From Clostridium sp. (GTDB lineage Bacteria > Bacillota > Clostridia > Clostridiales > Clostridiaceae), in assembly GCA_028692255.1 (NCBI GenBank), contig JAQUXS010000002.1:41432-105431 (forward strand): 64,000 nt of DNA. The letters run 5' to 3'. Numbering within the stretch: position 1 is the stretch's first letter; each line of letters starts with the position of its first letter. Made by a program: the position numbers and the translations under genes. The notes under the pieces were generated by a model. That model saw only the letters and a list, made by a program, of their open reading frames with translations. It did no database searches and was not told where the DNA came from. Shown here piece by piece: positions 46,653-55,494 of the stretch.

Positions 46653-48753
46653 AAACACTCTTTCCATTTTCCTGAGATATTCTGTCCTTTCTCTCAGCTA
46701 CTTTTCCACTGCCAAACCTCTCATCAAGACTTAAATATCCTGTTACTCTTGATATTCCCTGTATATTTGTACCCTTACATTTAGGACATTCCTCTTCGTC
46801 ATTATATATATAAGTACCACAGTCTTTACAATATCTTATGTGAAAATTAATTCCCATATAACTTATATCAGTATTCTTATATGCATAATTTATTATGTCC
46901 ATAACTGTATCTTCATCTGGATAGTTGTCAAGTTCAATGTAACTTATATGACCACCATTACATAACTTATGATAAGGTGCTTCTATATCTATTTTATCTT
47001 TAATTGAAATATTAAATCCTACTGGTATATGATAACTGTTTGTATAATAATCTTTATCAGTAACACCTTTAATTATTCCAAATACCTTCTTATCTTTAAC
47101 AATAAATTTGCCACTTAATCCTTCTGCTGGAGTGGCATAGCAGCTCCAGTTAAGATGAGTTTCAACAATTAATTTATCTGTATAATCTCTTATATATTTA
47201 ATAATTTCAAAACCAAGTTTTCTTGAATCTTCATCTTCACCATGGTGCTTACCTGTAAGTGCAATTAATGCTTCAGCAAGTCCTATAAATCCTATTGCCC
47301 AGGTACCTTGTTTAAGTACAGGCTCAATGGAATCTTCAGGTGAAAGACCTTCAAGTCCTTTCATAAGCCCCTGACCTGCTACAAAAGGTAAATCTTTAAT
47401 TCTAAGTTTTTTAAGTACGTCATATCTATTTAAAAGACTTTCCTTTGAAAGTTCTAGCCTTTCATCTAAAAGTGAAAAGAACTTTTCTTTATTTCCCTTT
47501 GCAAGTATTCCTATCCTTGGAAGGTTTATAGTTGTTGGTGCAATATTTCCCCTTCCCTTTGCTCCTGGCTCACCATTTACATTTGAGCATACATAGGTTC
47601 TGCATCCCATAGTTGCCGGAACAACTCCCTTATCATAATATTCCTTATTAAAACTTGCATCTATGTTCATAAAAGTAGGATTCATTCTCTTAGAAGCCAC
47701 CCTACATGCAAGTTTATATAAATAAAAGTATGGATCTCCTTCTTCTCTATTAACGCCTTCTTTTACTCTAAATATTATGTTAGGGAAAATAGGCTGTTCT
47801 CCTTTTCCAAGTCCCTTTTCATATTCTTTTAAGAATATTTCACATACAAGAGCTGCATCACTACTTCTTGGAAGTCCTATATTTATAGATGAGAATGGCA
47901 CTTGTGAACCGGCTCTACTGTGCATAGTATTTAAATTATAAACTATCCCCTGCATAGCTTGTGCTACTGATTTTCTAACTCTTTTCTCAACTATTTTTTC
48001 AACCTTTTCTTTGTCTTCTATTATGTCTTCAATTTCTTTTCTTATATCTTCTCTTGTTGTTTCAACAAATTCACCCATATCATTGTCGAAATCAGGGTGA
48101 GATTGTCCTCCAAACATATCATTTTGTGTTGACTGTAAAAGTATGCATGAAAGTTCTGCTGCAGACTCTATCCTCTTTGGAGGTCTTATGTATCCATATC
48201 CTGTATTAAATCCCCTTTCAAGCACTTCTTTAGTAGGTATATGAAGACAATTTGTAGTTAAATTATAACTGTCTAAATCATGATAATATATATCTCCATT
48301 TTCATGTGCCTTTGCAAGTCTTTTAGGCATATTTGCAAGGTTATACCACTTGTTTGATTCACTTGCAATTCTAAGAAGCTTAGAACTGTAATTGTTTCCA
48401 ACGTTGGCATTGTCTCTATCTGTCTCTATGCCGATTTTACTAATTGCCTTCATAAGATCTGATTTAATACTTCTTATTTTAGTTCTTTCTCTTCTATAAT
48501 TAAAATACGCACTGCCAATATCTTCAAAGTCATTTTCCATTAGTTTCTTTTCAACTATATTCTGTATTTCATCAACTGTTATTGCATTTAAATTTAAATT
48601 TTCTATTTGTTTTGTAATTTCCTGTGTAAGCTCTAAAACTTCGCTTGCTTTAACTTCTGTTCCTATTTCTACTGCCGCGCCTTTTATGGCATTGCTTATT
48701 TTTTCAGGATCAAATTTTGCTTCCCTGCCATCTCTCTTTACCACATGTAGCAT
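46639..48753 (-). CDS. nrdD: Anaerobic (class III) ribonucleoside-triphosphate reductase
   Basis: 704 aa. N-terminal ATP-cone ('VVKRDGREAKFDPEKISNAIKGA'), glycyl-radical enzyme barrel, C-terminal zinc-binding cysteines ('CKDCGTYIY...CPKCKG') and the glycyl radical site 'RVTGYLSLDERFGSGK'. It makes dNTPs from NTPs without oxygen, consistent with an anaerobe. GGAGGG precedes the ATG. An NrdR-like box lies just upstream. Confidence 0.96.
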   Translation of the reverse strand: MLHVVKRDGREAKFDPEKISNAIKGAAVEIGTEVKASEVLELTQEITKQIENLNLNAITVDEIQNIVEKKLMENDFEDIGSAYFNYRRERTKIRSIKSDLMKAISKIGIETDRDNANVGNNYSSKLLRIASESNKWYNLANMPKRLAKAHENGDIYYHDLDSYNLTTNCLHIPTKEVLERGFNTGYGYIRPPKRIESAAELSCILLQSTQNDMFGGQSHPDFDNDMGEFVETTREDIRKEIEDIIEDKEKVEKIVEKRVRKSVAQAMQGIVYNLNTMHSRAGSQVPFSSINIGLPRSSDAALVCEIFLKEYEKGLGKGEQPIFPNIIFRVKEGVNREEGDPYFYLYKLACRVASKRMNPTFMNIDASFNKEYYDKGVVPATMGCRTYVCSNVNGEPGAKGRGNIAPTTINLPRIGILAKGNKEKFFSLLDERLELSKESLLNRYDVLKKLRIKDLPFVAGQGLMKGLEGLSPEDSIEPVLKQGTWAIGFIGLAEALIALTGKHHGEDEDSRKLGFEIIKYIRDYTDKLIVETHLNWSCYATPAEGLSGKFIVKDKKVFGIIKGVTDKDYYTNSYHIPVGFNISIKDKIDIEAPYHKLCNGGHISYIELDNYPDEDTVMDIINYAYKNTDISYMGINFHIRYCKDCGTYIYNDEEECPKCKGTNIQGISRVTGYLSLDERFGSGKVAERKDRISQENGKSVYDVK

Positions 48754-48768
48754 ATTATTCCCCTCCGA

Positions 48769-48782
48769 ACACTATATATTGT
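48769..48782. promoter_or_regulatory. NrdR-box-like palindrome upstream of nrdD
   Basis: ACACTATATATTGT closely fits the known NrdR repressor box; a weaker ACACAATGTCTTAT starts at 48790. The 21-bp offset differs from the usual ~31 bp between paired boxes, so this is tentative. The rest of 48783-49079 is A+T-rich and I see no gene in it. Confidence 0.45.
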
Positions 48783-49079
48783 ACAAATCACACAATGTCT
48801 TATTATACATTAGAAGAATTTTATTGGCAAATTGAAAATTTTCTTTGAGCATATGAAAAAGCTTTATATTGATAGTTCAGTTTTGATTTTCTCTTAATCT
48901 TCCCTTTTTATACGCAATTTATAACCTTGATATTTCTATTTATATGTCTTAAGTATTGATATATCTCATATATTAAAAGGTTGCATCTTATATCCTAATT
49001 ATTGTCACTTCAATATTTATTATCACCTTTTTTAATTAACCAATATGATACTAGAACTCTTTGTCATAATAAATAATTA

Positions 49080-50675
49080 TTACTCTGCCTTAATAAGTGC
49101 GTTCTTCACAGCTCCCATAATACCATTACTGCTATAGGTAGCCCCTGATACCGCAGACTGACTGCTTATAATTTCATTTAGAACGGTATTTGAAGCGCTT
49201 TCATAAATATTTGGAGTATCTTCTTCAGAGATAGTAGAAACATCTGTTATTTTACCGTTTTTAACAACAACTGAAACTGTTGTTGTTCCTCCTCTAAAGC
49301 CTGAGCCAGAACCTTGATAAGTTCCATCCTTATATTTTGTACCTTGACTCACAGAACTAGCTGGGGCTGCATTTGAACTACTTTGATTGCTTGTCCCTTG
49401 TTGTGTTTGATTTTCCCCAGTACTTGTTGTATTTTGCTCTGTTTTATTAGCTTTAGCAGTGTTTGAGGAAGGAACTGAGTTAGTTGAAGCTTTAGCAGTG
49501 CTAAGTGCATTACTAACTGCCTGCATTATGCCTTTGCTGCTAAAAGTTGCACCTGCTACTGCATCTACATTTGTAGACTGACTGCTTATAATTTCATTTA
49601 TAACTGTACTTGAAGCACTTTCATAAATATTTGGAGTATCTTCTTCAGAAACAGTAGTTATCTGCGTTATTTTACCATTTTTAACTACAACAGAAACTTT
49701 TGTTGTTCCACCACTAAAACCTGTACCAGAGCCTTCATAAGTTCCATCCTTATAATTATTATTTACAGAGGTGTTTTGACTGCTTGCTACTGAATTAGTA
49801 TTGGTAAGTCCCGCTGCTTTAACCCCTATGTTGCCTGCATAGTACAAGCCCGTCATAACAGATGCAACTGCTATCCCTGCAGCAAGAGGTTTAGTATCCT
49901 TTCCTGACACCTCTAAAGTTACATTTTTCCTTGGACATGCTGCTACACACTTCATACAATCAATACATTCTCCACTATTTACAGAATTATATTTATAAAG
50001 AGGTATTCCCATGGCACAATTGTTTGTACAAATTCTGCACTTTCCACATTTTGTTCTCTCTTTTTTTATTTTTACAATTCTTAACTTTGAAACAATGACA
50101 AAGACTGCCCCCAATGGACAAAGATATCTACAAAAAAATCTTTCAATAAATACTGAACCAATGCTTATAAGAATAAATAATATTAAACCAACTGTTAAAC
50201 TTGTAGCTGCATAGGAAAAGTCAGGCTTACTTCCAACTGTGGCTACTAATCCAAAAACATCCCATGGATTAAAACTTTTAAATATTGTTATATTAAAAGT
50301 ACATATAACAAAAACTAAAACTACTAAAAGCACATATTTAAAATATTTAAGTACCCTATCTGTTCCTTCATTTACCTTGAATTTTATCTTAAATACCTTA
50401 TTTGATATTTTGTAAATAAAATCTCCAAAAGCTCCATAGCCGCACATCCATCCGCAAAAGAACCTTCCCATTATGATTGTAGCAGGTATAATAGCAATAA
50501 CCTCAATTAATTGTGGAGCCAGTTGAGTGAATGAAACATTTTGTCTTATTATAGCTAAATAAATCTGCTTAATACCTGTAAAGGTATTTATATATAACGC
50601 TGGTAAAAATATAAAGAAAATTATTTGAACCAAAAGTCTAAAAATCTGCACTATAGAAATTTTACTCTTTTTCAT
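49080..50675 (-). CDS. NosR/NapH-like ferredoxin membrane protein with two FMN-binding domains
   Basis: 531 aa. Five to six membrane helices with CxxxC motifs ('FFCGWMCG', 'FFCRYLCP') as in NapH/NosR; two [4Fe-4S] motifs ('CGKCRICTNNC', 'CIDCMKCVAAC') at ~210-250; another helix, then two exported FMN-binding domains (~310-400 and ~450-530) separated by a Ser/Thr/Asn-rich linker. Flavinylation threonines are in 'DAVAGATFSS' and 'SAVSGATYSS'; the second lacks the usual Asp. It likely moves electrons across the membrane to covalent flavins. It follows apbE, whose last codons form its ribosome site. Confidence 0.85.
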   Translation of the reverse strand: MKKSKISIVQIFRLLVQIIFFIFLPALYINTFTGIKQIYLAIIRQNVSFTQLAPQLIEVIAIIPATIIMGRFFCGWMCGYGAFGDFIYKISNKVFKIKFKVNEGTDRVLKYFKYVLLVVLVFVICTFNITIFKSFNPWDVFGLVATVGSKPDFSYAATSLTVGLILFILISIGSVFIERFFCRYLCPLGAVFVIVSKLRIVKIKKERTKCGKCRICTNNCAMGIPLYKYNSVNSGECIDCMKCVAACPRKNVTLEVSGKDTKPLAAGIAVASVMTGLYYAGNIGVKAAGLTNTNSVASSQNTSVNNNYKDGTYEGSGTGFSGGTTKVSVVVKNGKITQITTVSEEDTPNIYESASSTVINEIISSQSTNVDAVAGATFSSKGIMQAVSNALSTAKASTNSVPSSNTAKANKTEQNTTSTGENQTQQGTSNQSSSNAAPASSVSQGTKYKDGTYQGSGSGFRGGTTTVSVVVKNGKITDVSTISEEDTPNIYESASNTVLNEIISSQSAVSGATYSSNGIMGAVKNALIKAE

Positions 50676-50680
50676 TTATT

Positions 50681-51598
50681 TTAACTCCTCTCAAAATTGT
50701 GTATTAATCCTTCTGTAGCAAAAATATCTTCGTTCTCCATTACAAATATTGCTTCAGCATTAATACTTTTTAATAATGGTATTGACTCATTAATGTCTTG
50801 AACAAAAAGTGCAGTTGTAACAGCATCTGCATCAATTGAATCTTCACACAAAACTGTAACACTTAAAATCCCTGTATTTGCTGGGTAGCCAGTATTTGGA
50901 TTTATAATATGATGATACCTTATTCCATCTTTAATAAAGAACTGCTCATTACTCCCAGAAGTTACAATTGTCTTATTTGTAACCTTTACTGTACCAATAT
51001 GTTCTCCTCTAGGTGATAGTGGATTTTGTATGCCTATACGCCAAGGTTCTCCTAAACTGTTATACCCCATTGCTACGATATTACCACCTAAATTAATCAA
51101 TGCATTTTTAATGTTATGTTGTAAAAGTATGCGTCTAACTTCATCAGCCGCATATCCCTTTGCTATTCCTCCTAAATCAAGAGTTTGACCTTCTTTTCTT
51201 AAATATGCCTCTACTTTTTTGTCATCTAAATGTAGATCATTGTAGTTCACAAGTTTTAATCTTTTCTCAATTTCATCTTTACTAGGTACAAAATTTTTCT
51301 TTTTTCCAATCCCCCAAAGAGATGTTAATGGACGAATCGTTATATCAAAACTTCCCTTTGAAAGTCTAGAAAATTCTAATGCCCTTTTAAGCACTTCAAA
51401 AGTATCCTTATTTATTTTTTCACCTTTAACTCCTGCACTACGATTTATCCTCATTACATCGCTGTCTTCCTTAAATGCAGACATCCTATTATCAATCTCA
51501 ATAACCCTTTTACGAGCTATATTAAGAACTTCCTCACAATTTAGCTCAAAAACTGTTATTGTATTCATTGTTCCTAGAGAAAAAAATGTTATTTTCAT
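50681..51598 (-). CDS. apbE: FAD:protein FMN transferase (ApbE family)
   Basis: 305 aa. Typical ApbE features: 'LGTMNTITVF' start, 'DNRMSAFKEDSDV', 'TLDLGGIAKGYAADEV', 'NALINLGGNIVAMG', 'HHIINPNTGYPA', and the Mg-binding late Asp/Thr 'DADAVTTALFV'. It attaches FMN from FAD to Thr residues, here most probably of the adjacent FMN-domain protein. No lipoprotein signal is evident, so it may act in the cytoplasm or be anchored otherwise. AGGAGGAG precedes the ATG; the stop TAA is 5 nt from the next ATG. Confidence 0.93.
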   Translation of the reverse strand: MKITFFSLGTMNTITVFELNCEEVLNIARKRVIEIDNRMSAFKEDSDVMRINRSAGVKGEKINKDTFEVLKRALEFSRLSKGSFDITIRPLTSLWGIGKKKNFVPSKDEIEKRLKLVNYNDLHLDDKKVEAYLRKEGQTLDLGGIAKGYAADEVRRILLQHNIKNALINLGGNIVAMGYNSLGEPWRIGIQNPLSPRGEHIGTVKVTNKTIVTSGSNEQFFIKDGIRYHHIINPNTGYPANTGILSVTVLCEDSIDADAVTTALFVQDINESIPLLKSINAEAIFVMENEDIFATEGLIHNFERS

Positions 51599-51637
51599 AT
51601 AATCTCCTCCTGCATGAATTCATTATAAAAATAAAAC

Positions 51638-51659
51638 CTTAAATAAATCTTAAATAATA
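51638..51659. promoter_or_regulatory. Tandem 11-bp direct repeats between apbE and the two-component operon
   Basis: CTTAAATAAAT followed immediately by CTTAAATAATA, one helical turn apart as OmpR-family dimers prefer; a further CTTAATTTAAGG palindrome lies downstream near 51690-51702. The repeats could be a site for the adjacent response regulator acting on either divergent operon. Confidence 0.45.
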
Positions 51660-51751
51660 ATTTTTTTATTCTATATAATCTATTTAAACTTAATTTAAGG
51701 TTTGCTATTATATAACTATTGGATAAATTTTAAATACGGAGAAAAAATAAA

Positions 51752-52426
51752 ATGCGAATTCTATTAGTAGAAGATGAACTTCATTTGGCCGAAGCTTTAG
51801 CTCAAATATTAAAAAAAAATAATTATGCTGTAGATATTGATAATGATGGTGAAAAAGGTCTTGATGATGCTTTAAGCAACATTTATGACACAATACTTCT
51901 AGACATTATGCTGCCTAAAATGGACGGCTTAAGTATTCTTAAAAATATTAGAAAAGAAGGTATATCTACTCCCGTAATACTGTTAACTGCAAGAGGTGAA
52001 ATTTCAGATAAGGTGGAAGGCCTTGACAGTGGTGCTGACGACTATTTAGCAAAACCTTTCTCAAGTGAAGAATTGCTTGCTAGAATAAGAGCAATGTCCA
52101 GAAGAAAAAGTGATGTACTTCCAGATAATGCCTTAAGGTTTGGAGATTTAAAACTAGACATGTCTACTTTAAAATTAACTAGTGAAGATAAGGATATTAA
52201 ACTTATACTTAAAGAAGCCGAACTTTTAGAACTTCTTATTAAGAGAAAAAACTTAGTTAGTTCAAAAGAACTTATAATTGAAAAAATTTGGGGCTTTGAT
52301 TCAGATGTTGAATACAATCACGTTGAAGTTTATATTTCTTTTTTAAGAAAAAAGCTAGTGTTTTTGAATTCAAAAGTTACTATAAATACAATAAGAGGTA
52401 TTGGTTACATTTTAGATTCACACTAA
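51752..52426 (+). CDS. OmpR-family response regulator
   Basis: 224 aa. Receiver with acidic D8-E9 pocket ('LLVEDELHLAEAL'), phospho-acceptor in 'TILLDIMLPKMDG' (about D50) and Lys in 'DDYLAKPFS'; then a complete winged helix ending 'TINTIRGIGYILDSH', unlike the frameshifted regulator at 9.2-9.8 kb. It is followed 22 nt later by its kinase. Divergent from apbE and its partner, which it may regulate. Confidence 0.9.
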   Translation: MRILLVEDELHLAEALAQILKKNNYAVDIDNDGEKGLDDALSNIYDTILLDIMLPKMDGLSILKNIRKEGISTPVILLTARGEISDKVEGLDSGADDYLAKPFSSEELLARIRAMSRRKSDVLPDNALRFGDLKLDMSTLKLTSEDKDIKLILKEAELLELLIKRKNLVSSKELIIEKIWGFDSDVEYNHVEVYISFLRKKLVFLNSKVTINTIRGIGYILDSH

Positions 52427-52448
52427 TATAAAATTAGGGGAGTTAGCT

Positions 52449-53708
52449 ATGTTCAAACAACTTAGAAATAAATTTCTTATAGTAAACTTAGTTATTATTT
52501 CACTTATGATGCTTGTTTCTTTTACTTTTATATATTTAATTACCTATAAAGATATTAGACACGATATAACTAGTGAAATATCTAAAATGTCTAAGATGGT
52601 AAATACAGATAAAGATAAAGATGACCTGGATTCAGAATTAGATGAGCCTACTCTGTTAGGCAAAAATCAATCATCAGATCATCCAGATACCTTTATCTTA
52701 ATAGTAGACAATAAAAATCATTTAACAAAATACATTTCCTCTTTAAATCTAAATAGAAATTTCTATAAAACAGCCCTTAAAGAAGCCTTGGAGCATAAAA
52801 CTAACAGCGGCAAATTCAGAACTAATAGTGTGTATTGGGAATTTCTAAAAAAACCTTGCTCCAATAAAGTTAATTACAGCATAACCTTTTTAGATGTCAC
52901 CAGCAAATATAATTATTTAACAAGTTTAATCTATTCTTTTTTAGTGGTAGCATTAGTAATGTTTATAGTGATTTTCTTTATAAGTAGATTCTTTGCAAAT
53001 AAATCTATAGAACCTATTATAAAAGCCTTTGAAAAACAAAAGCAATTTACTGCAGATGCCTCTCACGAATTAAAAACGCCTCTATCGGTTATAAATACAA
53101 ATATAGAAGTACTCTTAGCTAACGGTGAAGATACTATAAACAGCCAATCAAAATGGATTTATTACATAAAATCAGAGATTGCTAGAATGACTAAACTCAC
53201 AAATAACTTGTTATACCTTGCTCAAACAGATAATTCAGATTTAAAGCTTATTTCTTCTAATTTTAACTTAAGCGAAACTGCTCAAAATGTTATTTTGACT
53301 ATGGAAGCTTCAATTTTTGAAAACAATAAAGTTTTAAATTATGATATTTCTCCAAACATAATATGCTGTGGAAACAAGGAGCAAATTTCTCAAGTTATAA
53401 TGCTTTTACTAGATAATGCTTTAAAATACACAAATCCTAATGGAAACATCGATGTACTGCTTAAAAAGAACGGAAATAAAGCCATATTGTCAATATCAAA
53501 TACCGGAAAAGGTATACCTAAAGAAAATCTAAAGAATATTTTTGACAGATTTTACCGTGTAGATAAATCCCGTTCACAAAAAAGTGGAGGCTATGGGTTA
53601 GGACTTGCTATAGCAAAGGCTATAATTTATAGCCATAAAGGTAAAATATATGTCCAAAGTGTTGAAAATGAAACTACTACCTTTACAATTGAACTTCCTC
53701 GTGTATAA
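52449..53708 (+). CDS. Sensor histidine kinase
   Basis: 419 aa. Membrane helices at ~10-32 and ~162-183 enclose an extracellular domain of ~130 residues containing an acidic 'DKDKDDLDSELDE' stretch. There is a cytoplasmic HisKA with 'DASHELKTPLSV' (phospho-His) and HATPase with 'LLLDNALKYT', 'NTGKGIP' and 'GYGLGLAIAKAI'. AGGGGAG precedes the ATG. Signal unknown. Confidence 0.9.
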   Translation: MFKQLRNKFLIVNLVIISLMMLVSFTFIYLITYKDIRHDITSEISKMSKMVNTDKDKDDLDSELDEPTLLGKNQSSDHPDTFILIVDNKNHLTKYISSLNLNRNFYKTALKEALEHKTNSGKFRTNSVYWEFLKKPCSNKVNYSITFLDVTSKYNYLTSLIYSFLVVALVMFIVIFFISRFFANKSIEPIIKAFEKQKQFTADASHELKTPLSVINTNIEVLLANGEDTINSQSKWIYYIKSEIARMTKLTNNLLYLAQTDNSDLKLISSNFNLSETAQNVILTMEASIFENNKVLNYDISPNIICCGNKEQISQVIMLLLDNALKYTNPNGNIDVLLKKNGNKAILSISNTGKGIPKENLKNIFDRFYRVDKSRSQKSGGYGLGLAIAKAIIYSHKGKIYVQSVENETTTFTIELPRV

Positions 53709-53725
53709 ACGATAATATATTTTAA

Positions 53726-54463
53726 TTATTTTTTGCAGTAAATTGCAATTGCTTTTGAAAGAAATTCTGCTGTTCCCTTACCATTACTATCAATATTTTT
53801 TCTAAAGCGTTCGTCTGCAACATACATAAGCCCTAAGCCCTTTAAAATCTCATTTGTACATTTATAAAATCTTTTTGTAATAAATCCCTGCCACTCTTTA
53901 ACAAGTTTCTGTACCTCTTTACTATCAGGAGCTTTATCCATGTTATCAGCAAAAGCTTTTAATATCTCATTACATTCATTATTTACTTCCTGCCATTGCT
54001 CTTTGCCATAATTTTGAGTTTTTTTCTCACTTTCATTATATTCTTTGGTATTCCCCCAACGCTCTTTAACCTCTTTTGCATATTTATTTTTAATACTTTC
54101 AATTTCAGTCATATCAAATTCTTTAAAACTCATTGTACATTCTCCTTTTATTGTATTTTCTATAAGCGCAATTAACTTATCAATCCGCTCACGCTTTTTA
54201 ATCATCAATTCTTTGTGTTTTTTTAATGCTTCTGTTTTATCATATCCCGAGTTTGTCATTATTTCTTTAATTTCATCAAGAGGAAAATCCAACTCTTTAA
54301 AAAATAATATTTGTTGTAATTTAGAAAGATTATTTTCATCATATAGGCGATAACCTGCCTCAGTAATTTGACTTGGTTTAAGTAGGCCTATCTCATCATA
54401 GTAATGCAATGTTCTTATTGTTACCCCAGTTAATTTTGCAACTTCATTAATTTTCAATTTCAA
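53726..54463 (-). CDS. MerR-family regulator with TipAS-like drug-binding domain
   Basis: 245 aa. N-terminal MerR winged helix ('INEVAKLTGVTIRTLHYYDEIGLLKPSQITEAGYRLYD'), coiled-coil dimerisation helix (~75-110) and a C-terminal helical TipAS-type domain (~130-245; 'KKTQNYGKEQWQEVNNECNEI') that binds antibiotics in TipAL and Mta. It starts at TTG 54463 with AGAGG 6 nt upstream, overlapping by 4 nt the stop of a 19-aa leader ORF. Such regulators activate their own promoter by untwisting a long spacer; one is present upstream. Confidence 0.87.
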   Translation of the reverse strand: MKLKINEVAKLTGVTIRTLHYYDEIGLLKPSQITEAGYRLYDENNLSKLQQILFFKELDFPLDEIKEIMTNSGYDKTEALKKHKELMIKKRERIDKLIALIENTIKGECTMSFKEFDMTEIESIKNKYAKEVKERWGNTKEYNESEKKTQNYGKEQWQEVNNECNEILKAFADNMDKAPDSKEVQKLVKEWQGFITKRFYKCTNEILKGLGLMYVADERFRKNIDSNGKGTAEFLSKAIAIYCKK

Positions 54464-54519
54464 AAATCCTCTACTTCCTTTAAAATATCCTTAGCGTGTG
54501 TAATTGCTGTAAGCTTCAT
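54460..54519 (-). CDS. 19-aa leader peptide in front of the MerR-family gene
   Basis: ATG 54519 follows a strong AGAGGAG. It encodes MKLTAITHAKDILKEVEDF and ends TGA sharing bases with the TTG start of the regulator (TTGA, 54460-54463). The overlap implies translational coupling, perhaps a ribosome-sensing device for a drug-responsive regulator. Too short for homology; existence inferred from ribosome site and overlap. Confidence 0.55.
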   Translation of the reverse strand: MKLTAITHAKDILKEVEDF

Positions 54520-54551
54520 TTCTTCTCCTCTTTTCTTTTAAGTATAGTTAA

Positions 54552-54582
54552 ACAATACACTATTACGTTACGTTATAGTCAA
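54552..54582 (-). promoter_or_regulatory. MerR-type promoter with 19-bp spacer and dyad operator
   Basis: Minus strand TTGACT (54577-54582), a 19-bp spacer, TATTGT (54552-54557). Within and next to the spacer lies the dyad CTATAACGTAACGTAATAG (arms CTATnACGT/ACGTnATAG). The over-long spacer with an internal dyad is the hallmark of MerR-family control. Confidence 0.75.
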
Positions 54583-54676
54583 TAGTTATAGTAAAATAAT
54601 TTGAAATGATAAAATTATGTATACAATCAAACTAATATTAGGATTTGGCATAATAACTCTTCTTAAAACAAAATTA

Positions 54677-54719
54677 AGAGGAGAACCTCCGCCTTTGTCT
54701 AGACATCTAGTTCTCCTCT
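54677..54719 (-). terminator. Hairpin with conserved loop, downstream of the WXG100 locus
   Basis: AGAGGAGAAC pairs with GTTCTCCTCT; the loop contains GCCTTTGTCTAGAC (plus-strand reading, 54691-54704), identical to that of the hairpin at 59711-59747. On the minus strand it is followed by TTAATTTTGTTTT. It probably terminates the minus-strand transcript. Confidence 0.65.
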
Positions 54720-54732
54720 ACTATTAAATATA

Positions 54733-55053
54733 TTATTTTATGTCATGTATTATCTTAATTGTAAGTCCTATTAGTGTCGTAAAAAATATTACTATTGTTA
54801 TTATTTTTCTTGTTAAACTTTCTTCTTTAAAACCATTAAAAAGCTCCATTCCCCAATATATTACCAAAAATATGACCATATATACAAATATCCATATTCC
54901 AACAAAAAATGCAGCTGCACCAATTATTCCTCCAGTATAATTTTTACCTTGTATTATAATTCCTAACAAAACTCCTATGAATGAAACAACAGTACATCCT
55001 ATAACAGAAATTTTATTAAACTTTTTATTTTGTTCTCTACTTAATTTTTTCAT
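54733..55053 (-). CDS. Paralogous small membrane protein A3 of the WXG100 locus
   Basis: 106 aa. A Lys-rich N terminus ('KKLSREQNKKFNKIS') is followed by four hydrophobic segments with a conserved 'WGMELFNGFKEESLTRKI' before the last. It is a near copy of the proteins at 55495 and 56856 and a distant relative of that at 55986. Small multi-helix proteins next to WXG100 effectors are often immunity proteins; that role is inferred from position only. Confidence 0.75.
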   Translation of the reverse strand: MKKLSREQNKKFNKISVIGCTVVSFIGVLLGIIIQGKNYTGGIIGAAAFFVGIWIFVYMVIFLVIYWGMELFNGFKEESLTRKIITIVIFFTTLIGLTIKIIHDIK

Positions 55054-55062
55054 AATAATCCT

Positions 55063-55190
55063 CTATTTTTTTACTCCCCTTATAACTACCATTATTAATG
55101 ATATTATCATAAAAAAAAATATTATGATTGTTATTATTTTTCTTATTGAATTTTCTTCTTTAAATCCATTAAAAAGCTCTAATATCGTGT
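55063..55190 (-). pseudogene. Fragment of another copy of the small membrane protein
   Basis: Minus-strand translation 'ELFNGFKEENSIRKIITI' continuing through a last hydrophobic helix to TAG at 55063-55065. It is the C-terminal third of the A-type membrane protein without its N terminus; no start codon or ribosome site. Confidence 0.7.
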
Positions 55191-55199
55191 AAATTATAC

Positions 55200-55460
55200 C
55201 TATCTTACGAGTCCATTTGGTATGCTTTTTAAAAACTTTTCTTGCTCTTCATTCATATAACCTGTAAAATATGTTCTTTCTATATCCGATTGATTAAAAA
55301 GAAAATTGCTTTCTTCATCTATATTTCCTTCTGGAAACAAGCAGCCTACATAATCATAGATTGTCTTCGTTTCTAAATCTTCTTGCTTCAATCCATATAT
55401 CATAAGTTTTTTATTAGCTTCTTTTAATAACGCCACGGAACCTATAGGTAGCAACTTCAC
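55200..55460 (-). CDS. DUF4176-like protein, copy 2
   Basis: 86 aa, GTG start after GGGAGGTGG. 'LLPIGSVALLKEANKKLMIYGL' and 'DYVGCLFPEGNI...FNQSDIERTYFTGYMNEEQEKFL' match the DUF4176 family, small proteins found in type VII (WXG100/LXG) loci of Firmicutes. It differs from the copy at 56561 by only a few residues. Function unknown. Confidence 0.8.
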   Translation of the reverse strand: MKLLPIGSVALLKEANKKLMIYGLKQEDLETKTIYDYVGCLFPEGNIDEESNFLFNQSDIERTYFTGYMNEEQEKFLKSIPNGLVR

Positions 55461-55494
55461 TTGCTACCACCTCCCAACTATCCTAATTTATGTA

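Noticed and set aside
48790..48803. Second NrdR box
   Set aside because: Match is weak and the 21-bp offset from the first box is not the usual spacing, so it is mentioned but not listed separately.
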